Assembly: GCA_964431545.1 (NCBI GenBank)
Contig: CAYSLC010000003.1
Span: forward strand, 1-64,000
Length of the DNA: 64,000 nucleotides
Direction of reading: 5' to 3'
From: CAYSLC01 sp964431545
Lineage (GTDB): Bacteria > Desulfobacterota > Desulfobacteria > Desulfobacterales > JAABSP01
Shown in pieces: positions 42,356 to 51,309 of this stretch. The notes under the pieces were generated by a model that worked only from the letters and a program-made list of their open reading frames with translations, did not search any database and was not told the DNA's origin. Made by a program: the position numbers and the translations under genes. Every line of letters starts with the position of its first letter. Position 1 is the first letter of the stretch.

Positions 42356-45300
42356 TCATTCCTCGCGCACCGCCTCGTCCGCGCGCCGGGCCAGGCGGAA
42401 CCCGAAATCATCGCTGCGGACCTCGGGGGAGCCCTGGCGGCGGAAGGTCGTCCGGCAGTACTCGGCCCCGAAGATCCACGAGCCGCCCCGCAGGACCCGG
42501 TCCGGGCCCCTGGGTTGCCGGACCCAGGGGCCGCCGTCTTCGGGGGCGCCCTCGTAGTTTCCGTGCCAGTCGTCCTCCACCCACTCCCAGACGTTGCCGT
42601 GCATGTCGTAGAGCCCCCAGTCGTTGGGGGCCTTCCCGCCCACGGGGCGGAGCTGGTCCCCGGAGTTCTTCCGGTACCAGGCGGCCCGGTCGAGGTCCTC
42701 TTCCGCATCGCCGGTGTTGTACCGCGTCGACGTCCCGGCCCGGCAGGCGTACTCCCACTGGGCCTCGGAGGGCAGTGCCAGGCCGGCCCATTCGGCGAAC
42801 CGCCGGGCGTCGTGCCAGCTCACGCCCACCACCGGCTGTTTCGGCTGGTTGAAGCTCCGGTCGCTCCAGGACCGGGGCTCCTCCATGGCCGGATGGGCCG
42901 CCAGGAACCGGCCGTACTCCTCGTTGGTGACCGGGTACCGCCCCAGGTAGAAGGGCGCCACCCGCACCGGGTGGGCGGGTCCCTCCCAGTCGAAGCGCCC
43001 CGCCTCGGAGGGCGGTGATCCCATGGTGAAGGTCCCTCCCGGGATCAGGACCATCTCGTACCCCACCGATTCCGAACGGAACATCTCCTGGGATTGCTGG
43101 TCCCGGCGCGCCTCCACCCACCGCCGGATGGTCTCGGAGGTGTGCTTGAGCAGCTTCGGCATCAGCCGGTCCACCGCCGCCCTGTCGATCCGCTCCAGGA
43201 TGTGGAGGGCCACGTTCTGTCGCTCCCACATCTCCAGATCCTCCCCGGGATGGATCTCCAGAAGCTTGATGAACGGTTCGGAGGAGATCTCCGTCGCCTC
43301 GTCCAGGCACAATTCCACCAGATCCCGGTGGTCGGCGAAGGCGGGGCGCTTCACCAGCTCCCGCATGAAGGGGACCATGAGGGAGGGCTCCTCCTGGAGG
43401 GCCAGCAGCAGCAGGATCACCTCCTGCCACCACGGCTCGCCGAAGCGGGCCGCCAGGTCCCGGATCACCCGCCGGTCCTCGAAGTAGGTCCGGCGGATCT
43501 CCCGGGCCGCGAGATACTCCTGGAACCCGAGGTGCATGAAGCCGTAGCTGTCCTGATCCCAGCCGGTGAGCAGGCCGCTTTCGTCCCGGACCGCAGACAG
43601 AAACGACTCCGCCGCCCCGTGCTCCCACCCCACGGCCCGGAGGGCCGGTTCCATGACGGGGGCCAGCTCCCCGGCCGTGGCCCTTGTTCGCCCCTCCCGC
43701 TCGTGGAGCCAGAGGGCCACCGGCTGGAGCACCCGCCGGCCGGTCCGGGCGGTCACCTTCGACGGGAACCCGATGGCACCGCGCCAGAGTTCCAGCAGCA
43801 CCTCGATGCACTCCTCGTAGAGGCGGGCCCGGCTCCGGGGCAGATAGCCCCGGTCCCGGTGGACCAGGCAGAGGTTGGCCAGCAGCAGCGGGTTCCGGGT
43901 CATGGCGAAGACCCGGCGGGCCCGGAACTGGGTTCCCCGGAGCCGCGCCAGGAGGTCGTCCGCCTTCTCCCGGGCGATCACCGCCGCCTGGTCGGTGTCG
44001 GAGGATAGGCCCGTCTCCACGCTCCGGTACCAGTTGTGGATGAAAATCTCTGCCTGATCCGCGGACAAAGGCCGCATGTGCATCTCCAGAAACGCCTCGC
44101 CGAGGCGGGCCTCGGCGGTATACCCGGCGAACCTGGAGGTGACCACGAACCGGCACGACCCGTGGACCCGCATCGCCTCGTCGATCCATCGGGAGACCTG
44201 GACCCGCTGACCGGGCTCCGCCACCTCGTCCAGGCCGTCGAAGAGGAGAAGGAGATCTCCCCGGTCCAGGAGACGCTTCCCGAACCCGTCGGGGGTGCCC
44301 AGGTGGGGGTGGTCGAGCTGGGCCTGGATGAAGGCGTCGAGGCCCCGGCCGAGGTCCCGCAGCTCCCGCAGGGGGAGAAAGACGGGGAGCGTGTCCACCG
44401 GAAGGCCCAGGTCGGCCCACCCGCCTTCCAGACACCAGAGCATCAGGCGCCGCAGGTGGGTCGTCTTTCCCGATCCGGGGTCCCCGAGGATCACCACTCC
44501 CCGCCGTCCCAGGCGGTCGGCCTCCCGGAAGGCGTCGGGCACGGAGATCTCGATGCCCGCGCCGCACTCCCCAAGCCGCTTCTCCGCGTCCTCGGAGTCG
44601 GCGAAGCAGGCATCCCCCGTGGCCCGGAGATCGACCATGGCCCGCAGGGGCACGTAGACATCGGCGATGCGGATCGGCGCCCGCAGCCGCGTCTTGAAGC
44701 CGACCACCGGGAGATACTCGTGGAGGGAGCGGACCTTTCCCACATAGGCGTCGATGGCGGCCTTCGGAACGGGGTCGGCCGGGGCGGGCCGGACCGCCGC
44801 GACGCCGTCCGTCCCCGCCGATTCCGGCTCCCCCGATTCCGACCCCGACGGCTCCGGTTCGGCTCCAGGGGACACGGGCTCCGGGGACCAGTCCCCCAGA
44901 TCGATGACGTACCTCGGCAGCGGGTCCTTCCCCTTGCCCCGGGTCCAGATGGCGTCCGGCCCCCAGGCCCCGTGGAGTTCCCGCCGGCAGCGGGTCTCCA
45001 CCGTCAGCCGGCCCCGGGTGAACCGGAGGAGGTTGTACTGGAGGGGGTGGCCCGGGGTCCACTCCTTGACCGGCGCGCCGAAGGTCCCGGCGCCGATGGT
45101 GTGGATCGACCGGCCGTCCGCCGTGACGTCGTAGGCGTACTGCCCCTTCTCCGCCTTGTGGATGTGGCCGTGGAGGGCCAGGCGGAACCCGGCCCCGGCC
45201 AGCCGTTCCATGAACCCGTGGTCGGTGATCCGGTCCTCGAAGGGACTGATGAGCGGATGGTGGAAGACCGCCAGCTTCAGGCACCCCTCGAATCTGGCCC

Positions 45301-46543
45301 TTTCCCCGCGGATGGCGCCCAGGGCCGTGCCCACCGCTTCAGGATGGATGGCGGCCCGGGATCGGAAGTGGTGGTCGAGGTTCCAGGCGGAATTGAAGCC
45401 GAGGATCAGCAGGTTGCAGGCGGGCAGGTGGTGGAGGACGGCCTGCTCCGGATAGTCGAGGGGGTACGCGATCCCCTTCACCGTCTCGTGGAACCGGCTG
45501 AACTCGGCGAACCGGTTTCGGTAGGCCGCCTCGTTCCGGACCCGGAGGACATCCTCCCCCACCCGGATGATCCGCGCCTCGTCCGGCTCTTCATCGACGT
45601 CGGCCAGGTCGACCAGGTCGTACCCCTTCCGGGCCAGCCGCCAGTTGAGGTCGTGGTTGCCGGGGACCATGACCAGCCGGGACGGATCGAGATCGAACTC
45701 GGCGAAGACCGCCTCCAGAAAGCGCCGGGCCGCGGCGTACTCGTCCGGTTCCGACCGGGTGGCGATGTCGCCGGAGAGGATCAGCCCGTCGAGGCGATCG
45801 ACATCGAGGCCGCCGGCGAGGTCCTCGGCCAGTTGGTTGAACCAGTTGACGGCGTCCCCGTCGGTGCCGAAGTGGAGATCGGACAGATGGAGGAGCGTGA
45901 CGGTCCCTTCCGGCCCCGGCTTGTCCACGCCCCGGCCGCCGGCCGAGGCCCTTTCCGATATCCGGCCCGGCTCTCCGATATCTTCGGGTCCGTGCGGTCC
46001 CTGGAAGCTTTGACCCGGCGTCCCGGTGGTCCCGGCCTGGACCACCCCCCGGGCGGCATCGGCGCGGATCGAGGAGGTAGTGGGCCGGGGGACGGGCGTC
46101 GAGCCTTCAGGCGGCCCCCCCTCCCCCTCGATCCGCCGGGCCGTCCGCAAGGCCCAGAGGATCTTGGCCAGCCCGTCCTCGTAAGCGGGGAAGAGATCCA
46201 CCCAGTGGAGGGCCGAAAGGCGCGGGTCGAGGGAGGTGCACTCGTCGACGCGGACGGGGATCAGGAAGATCTCGTCCGGGGGAAACTCGTCGAGCACGTC
46301 CAGGGCCGTCTTCAACTCCTTCTGGACGTACCCCCGCTTGGAGAGGGATCGGGAGGAGAGGAGCGCCAGGACGCTTCCGCTCTCCCGGATAGTCCGGGTG
46401 ATGGTGGCCCGCCAGTTCTGGCCGGGCATCAGGTCCGCGTCGTCCATCCAGGGGACGAGGCCGGCGTCCGCGAGATCCTGGTAGAGCCGCCGGGCCGTCT
46501 CCAGATCCTCCCTGCCGTAGCTGATAAACACCCGATGGTTCAT
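42356..46543 (-). CDS. TIR-metallophosphatase-NACHT-FGE multidomain protein, putative anti-phage STAND sensor
   Basis: A 1395-residue protein from ATG 46543 (MNHRVFISYGREDLETARRL). Residues 1-135 are a TIR domain with the likely NADase Glu at 76 (GYVQKEL). Residues 215-470 are a calcineurin-type metallophosphatase with all five metal motifs: LSDLHFG, ILSGDIA, VPGNHDLNW, FHHP and LHGHIHKAE. An acidic, Pro/Ser-rich linker (PGAEPEPSGSESGEPESAG) leads to a NACHT NTPase with Walker A VILGDPGSGKTTHLRRL near 690 and Walker B LLLLFDGLDEVAEPGQR near 780, then a helical region to about 1150. The last 230 residues are a formylglycine-generating-enzyme fold (VLIPGGTFTMGSPPSE, YDMHGNVWEWVEDDWHG, RVLRGGSWIFGAEYC). 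In anti-phage STAND proteins the N-terminal domain kills and the C-terminal one senses. Here two effector-type domains are present. Confidence 0.9.
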   Translation of the reverse strand: MNHRVFISYGREDLETARRLYQDLADAGLVPWMDDADLMPGQNWRATITRTIRESGSVLALLSSRSLSKRGYVQKELKTALDVLDEFPPDEIFLIPVRVDECTSLDPRLSALHWVDLFPAYEDGLAKILWALRTARRIEGEGGPPEGSTPVPRPTTSSIRADAARGVVQAGTTGTPGQSFQGPHGPEDIGEPGRISERASAGGRGVDKPGPEGTVTLLHLSDLHFGTDGDAVNWFNQLAEDLAGGLDVDRLDGLILSGDIATRSEPDEYAAARRFLEAVFAEFDLDPSRLVMVPGNHDLNWRLARKGYDLVDLADVDEEPDEARIIRVGEDVLRVRNEAAYRNRFAEFSRFHETVKGIAYPLDYPEQAVLHHLPACNLLILGFNSAWNLDHHFRSRAAIHPEAVGTALGAIRGERARFEGCLKLAVFHHPLISPFEDRITDHGFMERLAGAGFRLALHGHIHKAEKGQYAYDVTADGRSIHTIGAGTFGAPVKEWTPGHPLQYNLLRFTRGRLTVETRCRRELHGAWGPDAIWTRGKGKDPLPRYVIDLGDWSPEPVSPGAEPEPSGSESGEPESAGTDGVAAVRPAPADPVPKAAIDAYVGKVRSLHEYLPVVGFKTRLRAPIRIADVYVPLRAMVDLRATGDACFADSEDAEKRLGECGAGIEISVPDAFREADRLGRRGVVILGDPGSGKTTHLRRLMLWCLEGGWADLGLPVDTLPVFLPLRELRDLGRGLDAFIQAQLDHPHLGTPDGFGKRLLDRGDLLLLFDGLDEVAEPGQRVQVSRWIDEAMRVHGSCRFVVTSRFAGYTAEARLGEAFLEMHMRPLSADQAEIFIHNWYRSVETGLSSDTDQAAVIAREKADDLLARLRGTQFRARRVFAMTRNPLLLANLCLVHRDRGYLPRSRARLYEECIEVLLELWRGAIGFPSKVTARTGRRVLQPVALWLHEREGRTRATAGELAPVMEPALRAVGWEHGAAESFLSAVRDESGLLTGWDQDSYGFMHLGFQEYLAAREIRRTYFEDRRVIRDLAARFGEPWWQEVILLLLALQEEPSLMVPFMRELVKRPAFADHRDLVELCLDEATEISSEPFIKLLEIHPGEDLEMWERQNVALHILERIDRAAVDRLMPKLLKHTSETIRRWVEARRDQQSQEMFRSESVGYEMVLIPGGTFTMGSPPSEAGRFDWEGPAHPVRVAPFYLGRYPVTNEEYGRFLAAHPAMEEPRSWSDRSFNQPKQPVVGVSWHDARRFAEWAGLALPSEAQWEYACRAGTSTRYNTGDAEEDLDRAAWYRKNSGDQLRPVGGKAPNDWGLYDMHGNVWEWVEDDWHGNYEGAPEDGGPWVRQPRGPDRVLRGGSWIFGAEYCRTTFRRQGSPEVRSDDFGFRLARRADEAVREE

Positions 46544-46782
46544 GCGAATGATCCCGTGGTCGGTCGGCGTGTCCGTGGGGTTTCTCTCGTCGTCCCGACA
46601 TACCATCCACTCGGAGAAATGGCAATAGCCGGCCGGCCCCTCTTTTTCCCTTGCATCGGGTTCCCTCCGGGGCTATGGTTCATGGATAGTCGGCCTTGGA
46701 GCATCGGATCCACACCAGCCAATGGGTTCGGTCGGACCGCCGGACCGAACCGGGGAAACGGCCGGACAGGGGAGCGCGGGCC

Positions 46783-47895
46783 ATGTCGGAACATTTCGAT
46801 ATCGTCATCATCGGAGCCGGACCCGGGGGGATCGCCGCCGCCGTCACGGCCAAGGAGGCCGGGAGATCCTACGTGGTGCTGGAGAAGGGGCCCCGTCCCC
46901 TCCAGGGGATCATCGACTCCTACCCCAAGGGGAAGAAGGTCTACCCCACCATCCCGAAGTATCTTACGGGCCCCTTCCCCATCGACGGGCTCACCCCGCC
47001 GCCGGAGAAGATCCCGGTGGAGGCCTATGTGGATCAGGTGGAGACCTTTGCCGGCTCCGAGGGGCTCCACATCCGGTACGGGCACGAGTACCAGGACCTG
47101 GAGGAGACCCAGACGGAATACCTCGTCCGGACGGCGGCCGGCTCCGTGTTCGCGAAAAACATCGTCTTCGCCTTCGGCAGCAACATCCCCAACGACCTGG
47201 GGATCTACGGGGAGGCCAAGACCGTGCGGCGGAACCTGGAGAACCCCCAGGACTACATCGGGATCGCCACTCTGGTCATCGGCGGGGGGAACGCGGCGGC
47301 CGACGTGGTGGCGGCCCTGTCCAAGGTCAAGCGGGAGGCCGAGGACACGACCCCGGTCTACTGGGGCCACATCAAGGAGAAGTTCGAGATCAACAAGGAC
47401 ACGGCCCGGGACCTGGGCGAGGAGATCCTCCTGGGGGGGCAGATCAAGATCCTCCAGGGGGCGGTCCCGAAGATCGGGGAGGTCGACTCCGAAGGGATCG
47501 ACCGGCTCTACATCCACCAGAGCCCCGGGGCCCACGGCAGCGACGACGTCTTCATGTACCAGGGGATGAGCTTCCCCATGAAGAACGTCATCGCCTGCAT
47601 CGGCACCCACGGGCCGTCGGCCATCTTCAATCAACTCAACCTCCAGCAGATCACCTGCACGGGGGAGATCTGCCGCATCGCCCGGGAGGGGGAACAGCTC
47701 CTGCTCCTCTCCTCGACCCTCCAGACGAGCCGCCGGGGGATCTATGCCATCGGCGGCTCCATCAGCCCCTCCTATATGGAGATCCAGGCGGATCGCACCA
47801 TCCGGGAGAAGCGCCACTCCAACCTGATCTTCACCGCCGTCCAGGACGGGATCACCGCGGTGGAAGGGATTCTGGCGTCGGAGAGCCGGGAATGA
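46783..47895 (+). CDS. FAD/NAD(P)-dependent oxidoreductase (thioredoxin-reductase/YpdA-like)
   Basis: A 370-residue flavoprotein from ATG 46783 (MSEHFDIVIIGAGPGGIAAA). The FAD site is IIGAGPGGIAAAVTAKEAG at residue 8 and the NAD(P)H site is TLVIGGGNAAADVVAALSK near residue 165. The redox CxxC of thioredoxin reductase is absent, so it is closer to YpdA-type disulfide reductases or ferredoxin-linked flavoproteins. The segment YAIGGSISPSYMEIQ near 320 stands where the second FAD-binding motif is expected. It is divergent from the TIR-NACHT gene across a 239-bp gap and convergent with the cyclase gene. The substrate is unknown. Confidence 0.8.
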   Translation: MSEHFDIVIIGAGPGGIAAAVTAKEAGRSYVVLEKGPRPLQGIIDSYPKGKKVYPTIPKYLTGPFPIDGLTPPPEKIPVEAYVDQVETFAGSEGLHIRYGHEYQDLEETQTEYLVRTAAGSVFAKNIVFAFGSNIPNDLGIYGEAKTVRRNLENPQDYIGIATLVIGGGNAAADVVAALSKVKREAEDTTPVYWGHIKEKFEINKDTARDLGEEILLGGQIKILQGAVPKIGEVDSEGIDRLYIHQSPGAHGSDDVFMYQGMSFPMKNVIACIGTHGPSAIFNQLNLQQITCTGEICRIAREGEQLLLLSSTLQTSRRGIYAIGGSISPSYMEIQADRTIREKRHSNLIFTAVQDGITAVEGILASESRE

Positions 47896-47971
47896 ACCGC
47901 CCGGTCGCAGGCCTCCGGCATGCCGCGGCGCGGTTTTGCGCGCCCGCCGAGGCCCGGAGAAGGGGGTGGAA

Positions 47972-50086
47972 TTATTTGCTGCTGAAGACGGTCACCGGAT
48001 CCCACTCCTGATCCCCGGTGATCCCGCAGCACGCTTCCAGCCGTTCCAGGTAGAGCCGGGACGGCCCGTCGGCCGGGTTCCCCTCCAGCACACGCCGGAA
48101 GGCCCGGGCCGCCCCCTCCCACTCCCTTTTGCGGTAGAGCGCCAATCCGGCCTCGAAGTCGTCCACCATTGAGAGGGTCTCCGGGGCCGCATCCTCCCTG
48201 CGCCCCAGCAGCTCGAAAAGGTCGACCGCCTCCGCCCTTCCCTTGACCCGGACCCGGTCCAGCTCCCGGAGCAGAAACCGCCGGTCCAGCCGGGCGGCGG
48301 TGGACCCGGAGACGATGATCTCCGTGCCGTAAACCTTGTTCAAGCCCTCCAGGCGGGAGGCGAGGTTGACGGCGTCCCCGATCACCGTATAGTCCATGAA
48401 ATCGTTGCTGCCCAGGTTCCCCACCGTGACCACCCCCGTGTTGATGCCGATGCCGAGCCGCAGGGAATCGATCCCCTCCACGGCCGCCTCCCCGCGAAGC
48501 TCGCGGAGCCGGCGGAGCATATGGACGGCCGCCTCGGCGGCCTGGGCGGGATGGTCCTCGACATCCACCGGCGCACCGAAGAACGCCATGATGGCGTCGC
48601 CGATCAACTTGTCCAGGGTGCCCCGATGCTGGAACACGATGGGGACCATGTTGGAGAAATAGTGGTTGAGGAGCAGGCCCGTCCCCTTGGCGCCCAGGCG
48701 CTCGGAGATGGTGGTGAATTTCCGCAGATCGGAAAACAGGATGGTCAGCTCCTTGTGGCGCCCTTCCAGGTCGAGGTCGAGGTTGCCGCTGATCAGCTCC
48801 TCCACAACGCCGTAGGAGACGTACCGGCCGAACAGGGAGGTGACGAAGGAAGCCCGCCGCTGCTCGAAGATCTTCTGGGTGATCACCCCGCCGAGGTACT
48901 GGAGGCCCAGCACGGCCATGAGGGGCGCCGTGGGAATCCAGAGCCGTTTGTTCAGAAAAGCCAGATGGCCCATCCAGACCACCAGGCCGAGGCTCAGGAG
49001 AAGAAACACCGCGGCGCCGATCATGCCGAACCGGGGCAGGTAGAAGAGGACCCCGAGGATCCCCAGGAGCACGATCAGGGTCCGGACGAACGGCAACGAG
49101 AGCTTCCGGATAAACGCTCCGGAGAGCATGGTCTCCACCGCGTGGGCGTGGCAGGCGACCCCCAGTTCCTTGGCGCCGAGAACATCCCGCACGACGCTGC
49201 CGAAGATCTCCTTGTATTCGTCCGTGGGTTTCAGGAACCGGGTGTAGGGGGTGCTGAAGATATCCTTCTCGGTGGCGAGACTGCTGCCGAGGATCACCAG
49301 CTTCCCCCGGACCGCCTCCGGTGGGAAGTCGTCTTTCACAACGTCCAGAAAAGAGAGGATCGGAAAGATGCGGTGGTCTCCGCGGTAATCGATGATCAGC
49401 TCGGGATAGGGGATCAGCAGTTGTGAGGGGCCTTCCCGGCCCACGGCCAGGTGGTCCTCTCCGGAGAAATCGAAGGTGAAGTCGATATTGAGATAGGTTC
49501 TGGCAAGCTCCAGGGAAAAAGCGGGAAGGAGTTCCAGGTTTCCGTCGGACAGCGGCTTGGCGTGGAGATACCGGACCCGTCTCAGGATCTCATCCTCGTC
49601 GAGGAAAAAATCGATGAATCCGTCTCCGATCATCGCCTCCTGGAAGGTGGGGATGGAGACCAGCTCCCCGCCGTAGGCGGAGGTGCCCCGGGCCAGGACC
49701 ACGTTGTTGCACCGGTCCATGGCCGCGGCAAGCCCCCGGTCGGCGGTCGGATCGGGGTCCGGGGCCAGGAAGATCATGTCCATGCCGATGATTTCGGCGC
49801 CGGCCTCGCAGAGATGGTTCAGGGCCAGGGCCATGTGGCGCCGGGACCAGGAGGCCTTCTCCCGGCCCAGGGCCACGGCGCTCTCCTGGTCCATGAGCAC
49901 CAGCACCACCTCCCCCGACGGCGCCGTCCGCCCCCGCCATTTGAAATGGAGGTCGAAGAGATACCCGTCGACCCACCGGAAGAGCCCCACCCGATGGCCC
50001 AGGAGAATCAACGCCACCACCGCCAGGGTGCACAGGGCGGAGGCGGCGATCTGTACCCGATCGGTGCGGCCGTTTCGGGGGCTCAT
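47972..50086 (-). CDS. CHASE2-sensor adenylate cyclase, membrane-bound
   Basis: A 704-residue protein from ATG 50086 (MSPRNGRTDRVQIAASAL), overlapping the upstream gene by ATGA. One N-terminal membrane helix precedes a periplasmic CHASE2 domain (about residues 45-340), then three membrane helices (FVRTLIVLLGILGVLFYLP and following), and a class III cyclase domain from about residue 440. Metal aspartates are in ILFSDLRKFTTIS and LIGDAIMAFFG. The Lys in GTLDKLIGD and the Asp in FMDYTVIGDAVNLASR predict ATP rather than GTP as substrate. The C-terminal tail ends with a TPR-like pair. Two truncated copies of such a gene end occur at 4133 and 9801. Confidence 0.92.
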   Translation of the reverse strand: MSPRNGRTDRVQIAASALCTLAVVALILLGHRVGLFRWVDGYLFDLHFKWRGRTAPSGEVVLVLMDQESAVALGREKASWSRRHMALALNHLCEAGAEIIGMDMIFLAPDPDPTADRGLAAAMDRCNNVVLARGTSAYGGELVSIPTFQEAMIGDGFIDFFLDEDEILRRVRYLHAKPLSDGNLELLPAFSLELARTYLNIDFTFDFSGEDHLAVGREGPSQLLIPYPELIIDYRGDHRIFPILSFLDVVKDDFPPEAVRGKLVILGSSLATEKDIFSTPYTRFLKPTDEYKEIFGSVVRDVLGAKELGVACHAHAVETMLSGAFIRKLSLPFVRTLIVLLGILGVLFYLPRFGMIGAAVFLLLSLGLVVWMGHLAFLNKRLWIPTAPLMAVLGLQYLGGVITQKIFEQRRASFVTSLFGRYVSYGVVEELISGNLDLDLEGRHKELTILFSDLRKFTTISERLGAKGTGLLLNHYFSNMVPIVFQHRGTLDKLIGDAIMAFFGAPVDVEDHPAQAAEAAVHMLRRLRELRGEAAVEGIDSLRLGIGINTGVVTVGNLGSNDFMDYTVIGDAVNLASRLEGLNKVYGTEIIVSGSTAARLDRRFLLRELDRVRVKGRAEAVDLFELLGRREDAAPETLSMVDDFEAGLALYRKREWEGAARAFRRVLEGNPADGPSRLYLERLEACCGITGDQEWDPVTVFSSK

Positions 50087-51105
50087 GGGGATCCCGTGGT
50101 CGCATCCGCAAAGAAAAAGGGCCCGCGCATCCCCTCGATCCCCCCCAGCGGGCTGTTGACCACGATGATCACCCGGCACTTTTTCAGGATCCTGGAGGAG
50201 ACGTCCACCTTCTTCAGGTCCCTGGCATCCCCCTCGCTGACCACCAGGTTGGCCTTCATCAGCCCCTGGGCCGCCTTGACATCCTTCACCACATACTTCC
50301 GCCGTTTCCGGCGCCGGCTCCGATCCTGTTTCTCCTCCTTCCCCTCCTGGGCGATGGCGGGGGAGGGTCCGAGCCCGGACAGGACCCGATCGATCAGCCC
50401 CTCCAGATCGGACCGGTCCGCCCCCAGCCGGCCCGGTGGAAGGTCGGAGACGACGTACCGGGCCATCCCCCGCCGGGCCAGGGATTCCCGCCCCACCTCC
50501 TCGATACCGTAAACGGCCCGGCCGGCCTCATCCACCACCTGGGGGAACAGGGCCGGGACGACCTCCTCGCCCCGGGCGTCGAGGACCAGCCAGGTCTCCG
50601 TCTCCGGTTCGGGCGCCGTCTCCGCCGACGGCTCGGGATAGGCTTCCCACGCCACCCCGGCGGACCGGAAATGGTCGAGAAGCCTCGCGGTCAGCCCTTC
50701 GACCCCCTTGATGTCCGCCTTCCGGGTCACCTCGAAGTGAGGGCGGTCCGTCTCGCCCACGAACCGGTCCCCGGCCTCCTGGTACCGGATCAGGGCCCGC
50801 AGGTGGAGGGCGACCCGGCCGCCGCCCAGGCTCTTGACGGTCTCCCGGTCGTTGAGCCGGATGCCCGCCGCGAGCTTCAGAATCGACTGGAGGGCCGTGA
50901 CCTGGGCCGCCCGGAAGGCGCGACCCTTATCGCCGCCGTTCCGGTCGAGGTACCCCTTGCCCACGCCGTAGATGACGCCGTCGTCCCAGTCGATCCGCCC
51001 GTCGGCGAAGGTCTCCACGAAAGGGGAGAACCGGTCCCCGGCATCGGCGGCCCGGCAGGGGAGCGTGAAACATACCAGCAGCAGGAGCAAGATTTGTTTT
51101 TGCAT
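50083..51105 (-). CDS. Exported LPP20-like protein in cyclase operon
   Basis: A 340-residue protein from ATG 51105 (MQKQILLLLLVCFTLPCRA), preceded by AGGAGG, with a clear signal peptide ending around residue 19. The next segment, IDWDDGVIYGVGKGYLDRNG followed by AFRAAQVTALQSIL, resembles the WxxGxIxAxGxG start of LPP20/FlgT-like exported proteins. The remainder has an acidic, Pro/Glu-rich patch (EPSAETAPEPETE), a basic patch (KEEKQDRSRRRKRRKYV) and a final beta-rich segment. It is translationally coupled to the cyclase and may be a periplasmic ligand or accessory protein of its CHASE2 sensor; that is inference. Confidence 0.7.
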   Translation of the reverse strand: MQKQILLLLLVCFTLPCRAADAGDRFSPFVETFADGRIDWDDGVIYGVGKGYLDRNGGDKGRAFRAAQVTALQSILKLAAGIRLNDRETVKSLGGGRVALHLRALIRYQEAGDRFVGETDRPHFEVTRKADIKGVEGLTARLLDHFRSAGVAWEAYPEPSAETAPEPETETWLVLDARGEEVVPALFPQVVDEAGRAVYGIEEVGRESLARRGMARYVVSDLPPGRLGADRSDLEGLIDRVLSGLGPSPAIAQEGKEEKQDRSRRRKRRKYVVKDVKAAQGLMKANLVVSEGDARDLKKVDVSSRILKKCRVIIVVNSPLGGIEGMRGPFFFADATTGSP

Positions 51106-51148
51106 GGCTTTATCCTCCTGAGGGTGGCGGGATCCATCATCCCTCACT

Positions 51149-51177
51149 TTTTATGGGAGATCCGTGTTTTTTGTCAA
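51149..51177 (-). promoter_or_regulatory. Predicted promoter of the LPP20-like/cyclase operon
   Basis: On the reverse strand a perfect TTGACA (51177-51172) is followed after 16 or 17 bases by CATAAA/ATAAAA (51155-51149), about 45 bp before the ATG at 51105. Confidence 0.5.
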
Positions 51178-51309
51178 GGCGCCTTTTTCATCGAAATTTC
51201 ACTTGTCCTTCGACATCTTTTCATCTGTGAAGGCGATGATGGGAGCCAAGAGAACGGAATCGAACGGTTCCCTTCGGATCTTTCACCTTTAATCCATAAG
51301 GAGGTCTTC

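Noticed and set aside
42356..43100. Diversity-generating retroelement acting on the FGE-like domain
   Set aside because: FGE folds are frequent targets of such elements, but I found no reverse transcriptase gene and no template repeat near the 3' end of this gene.
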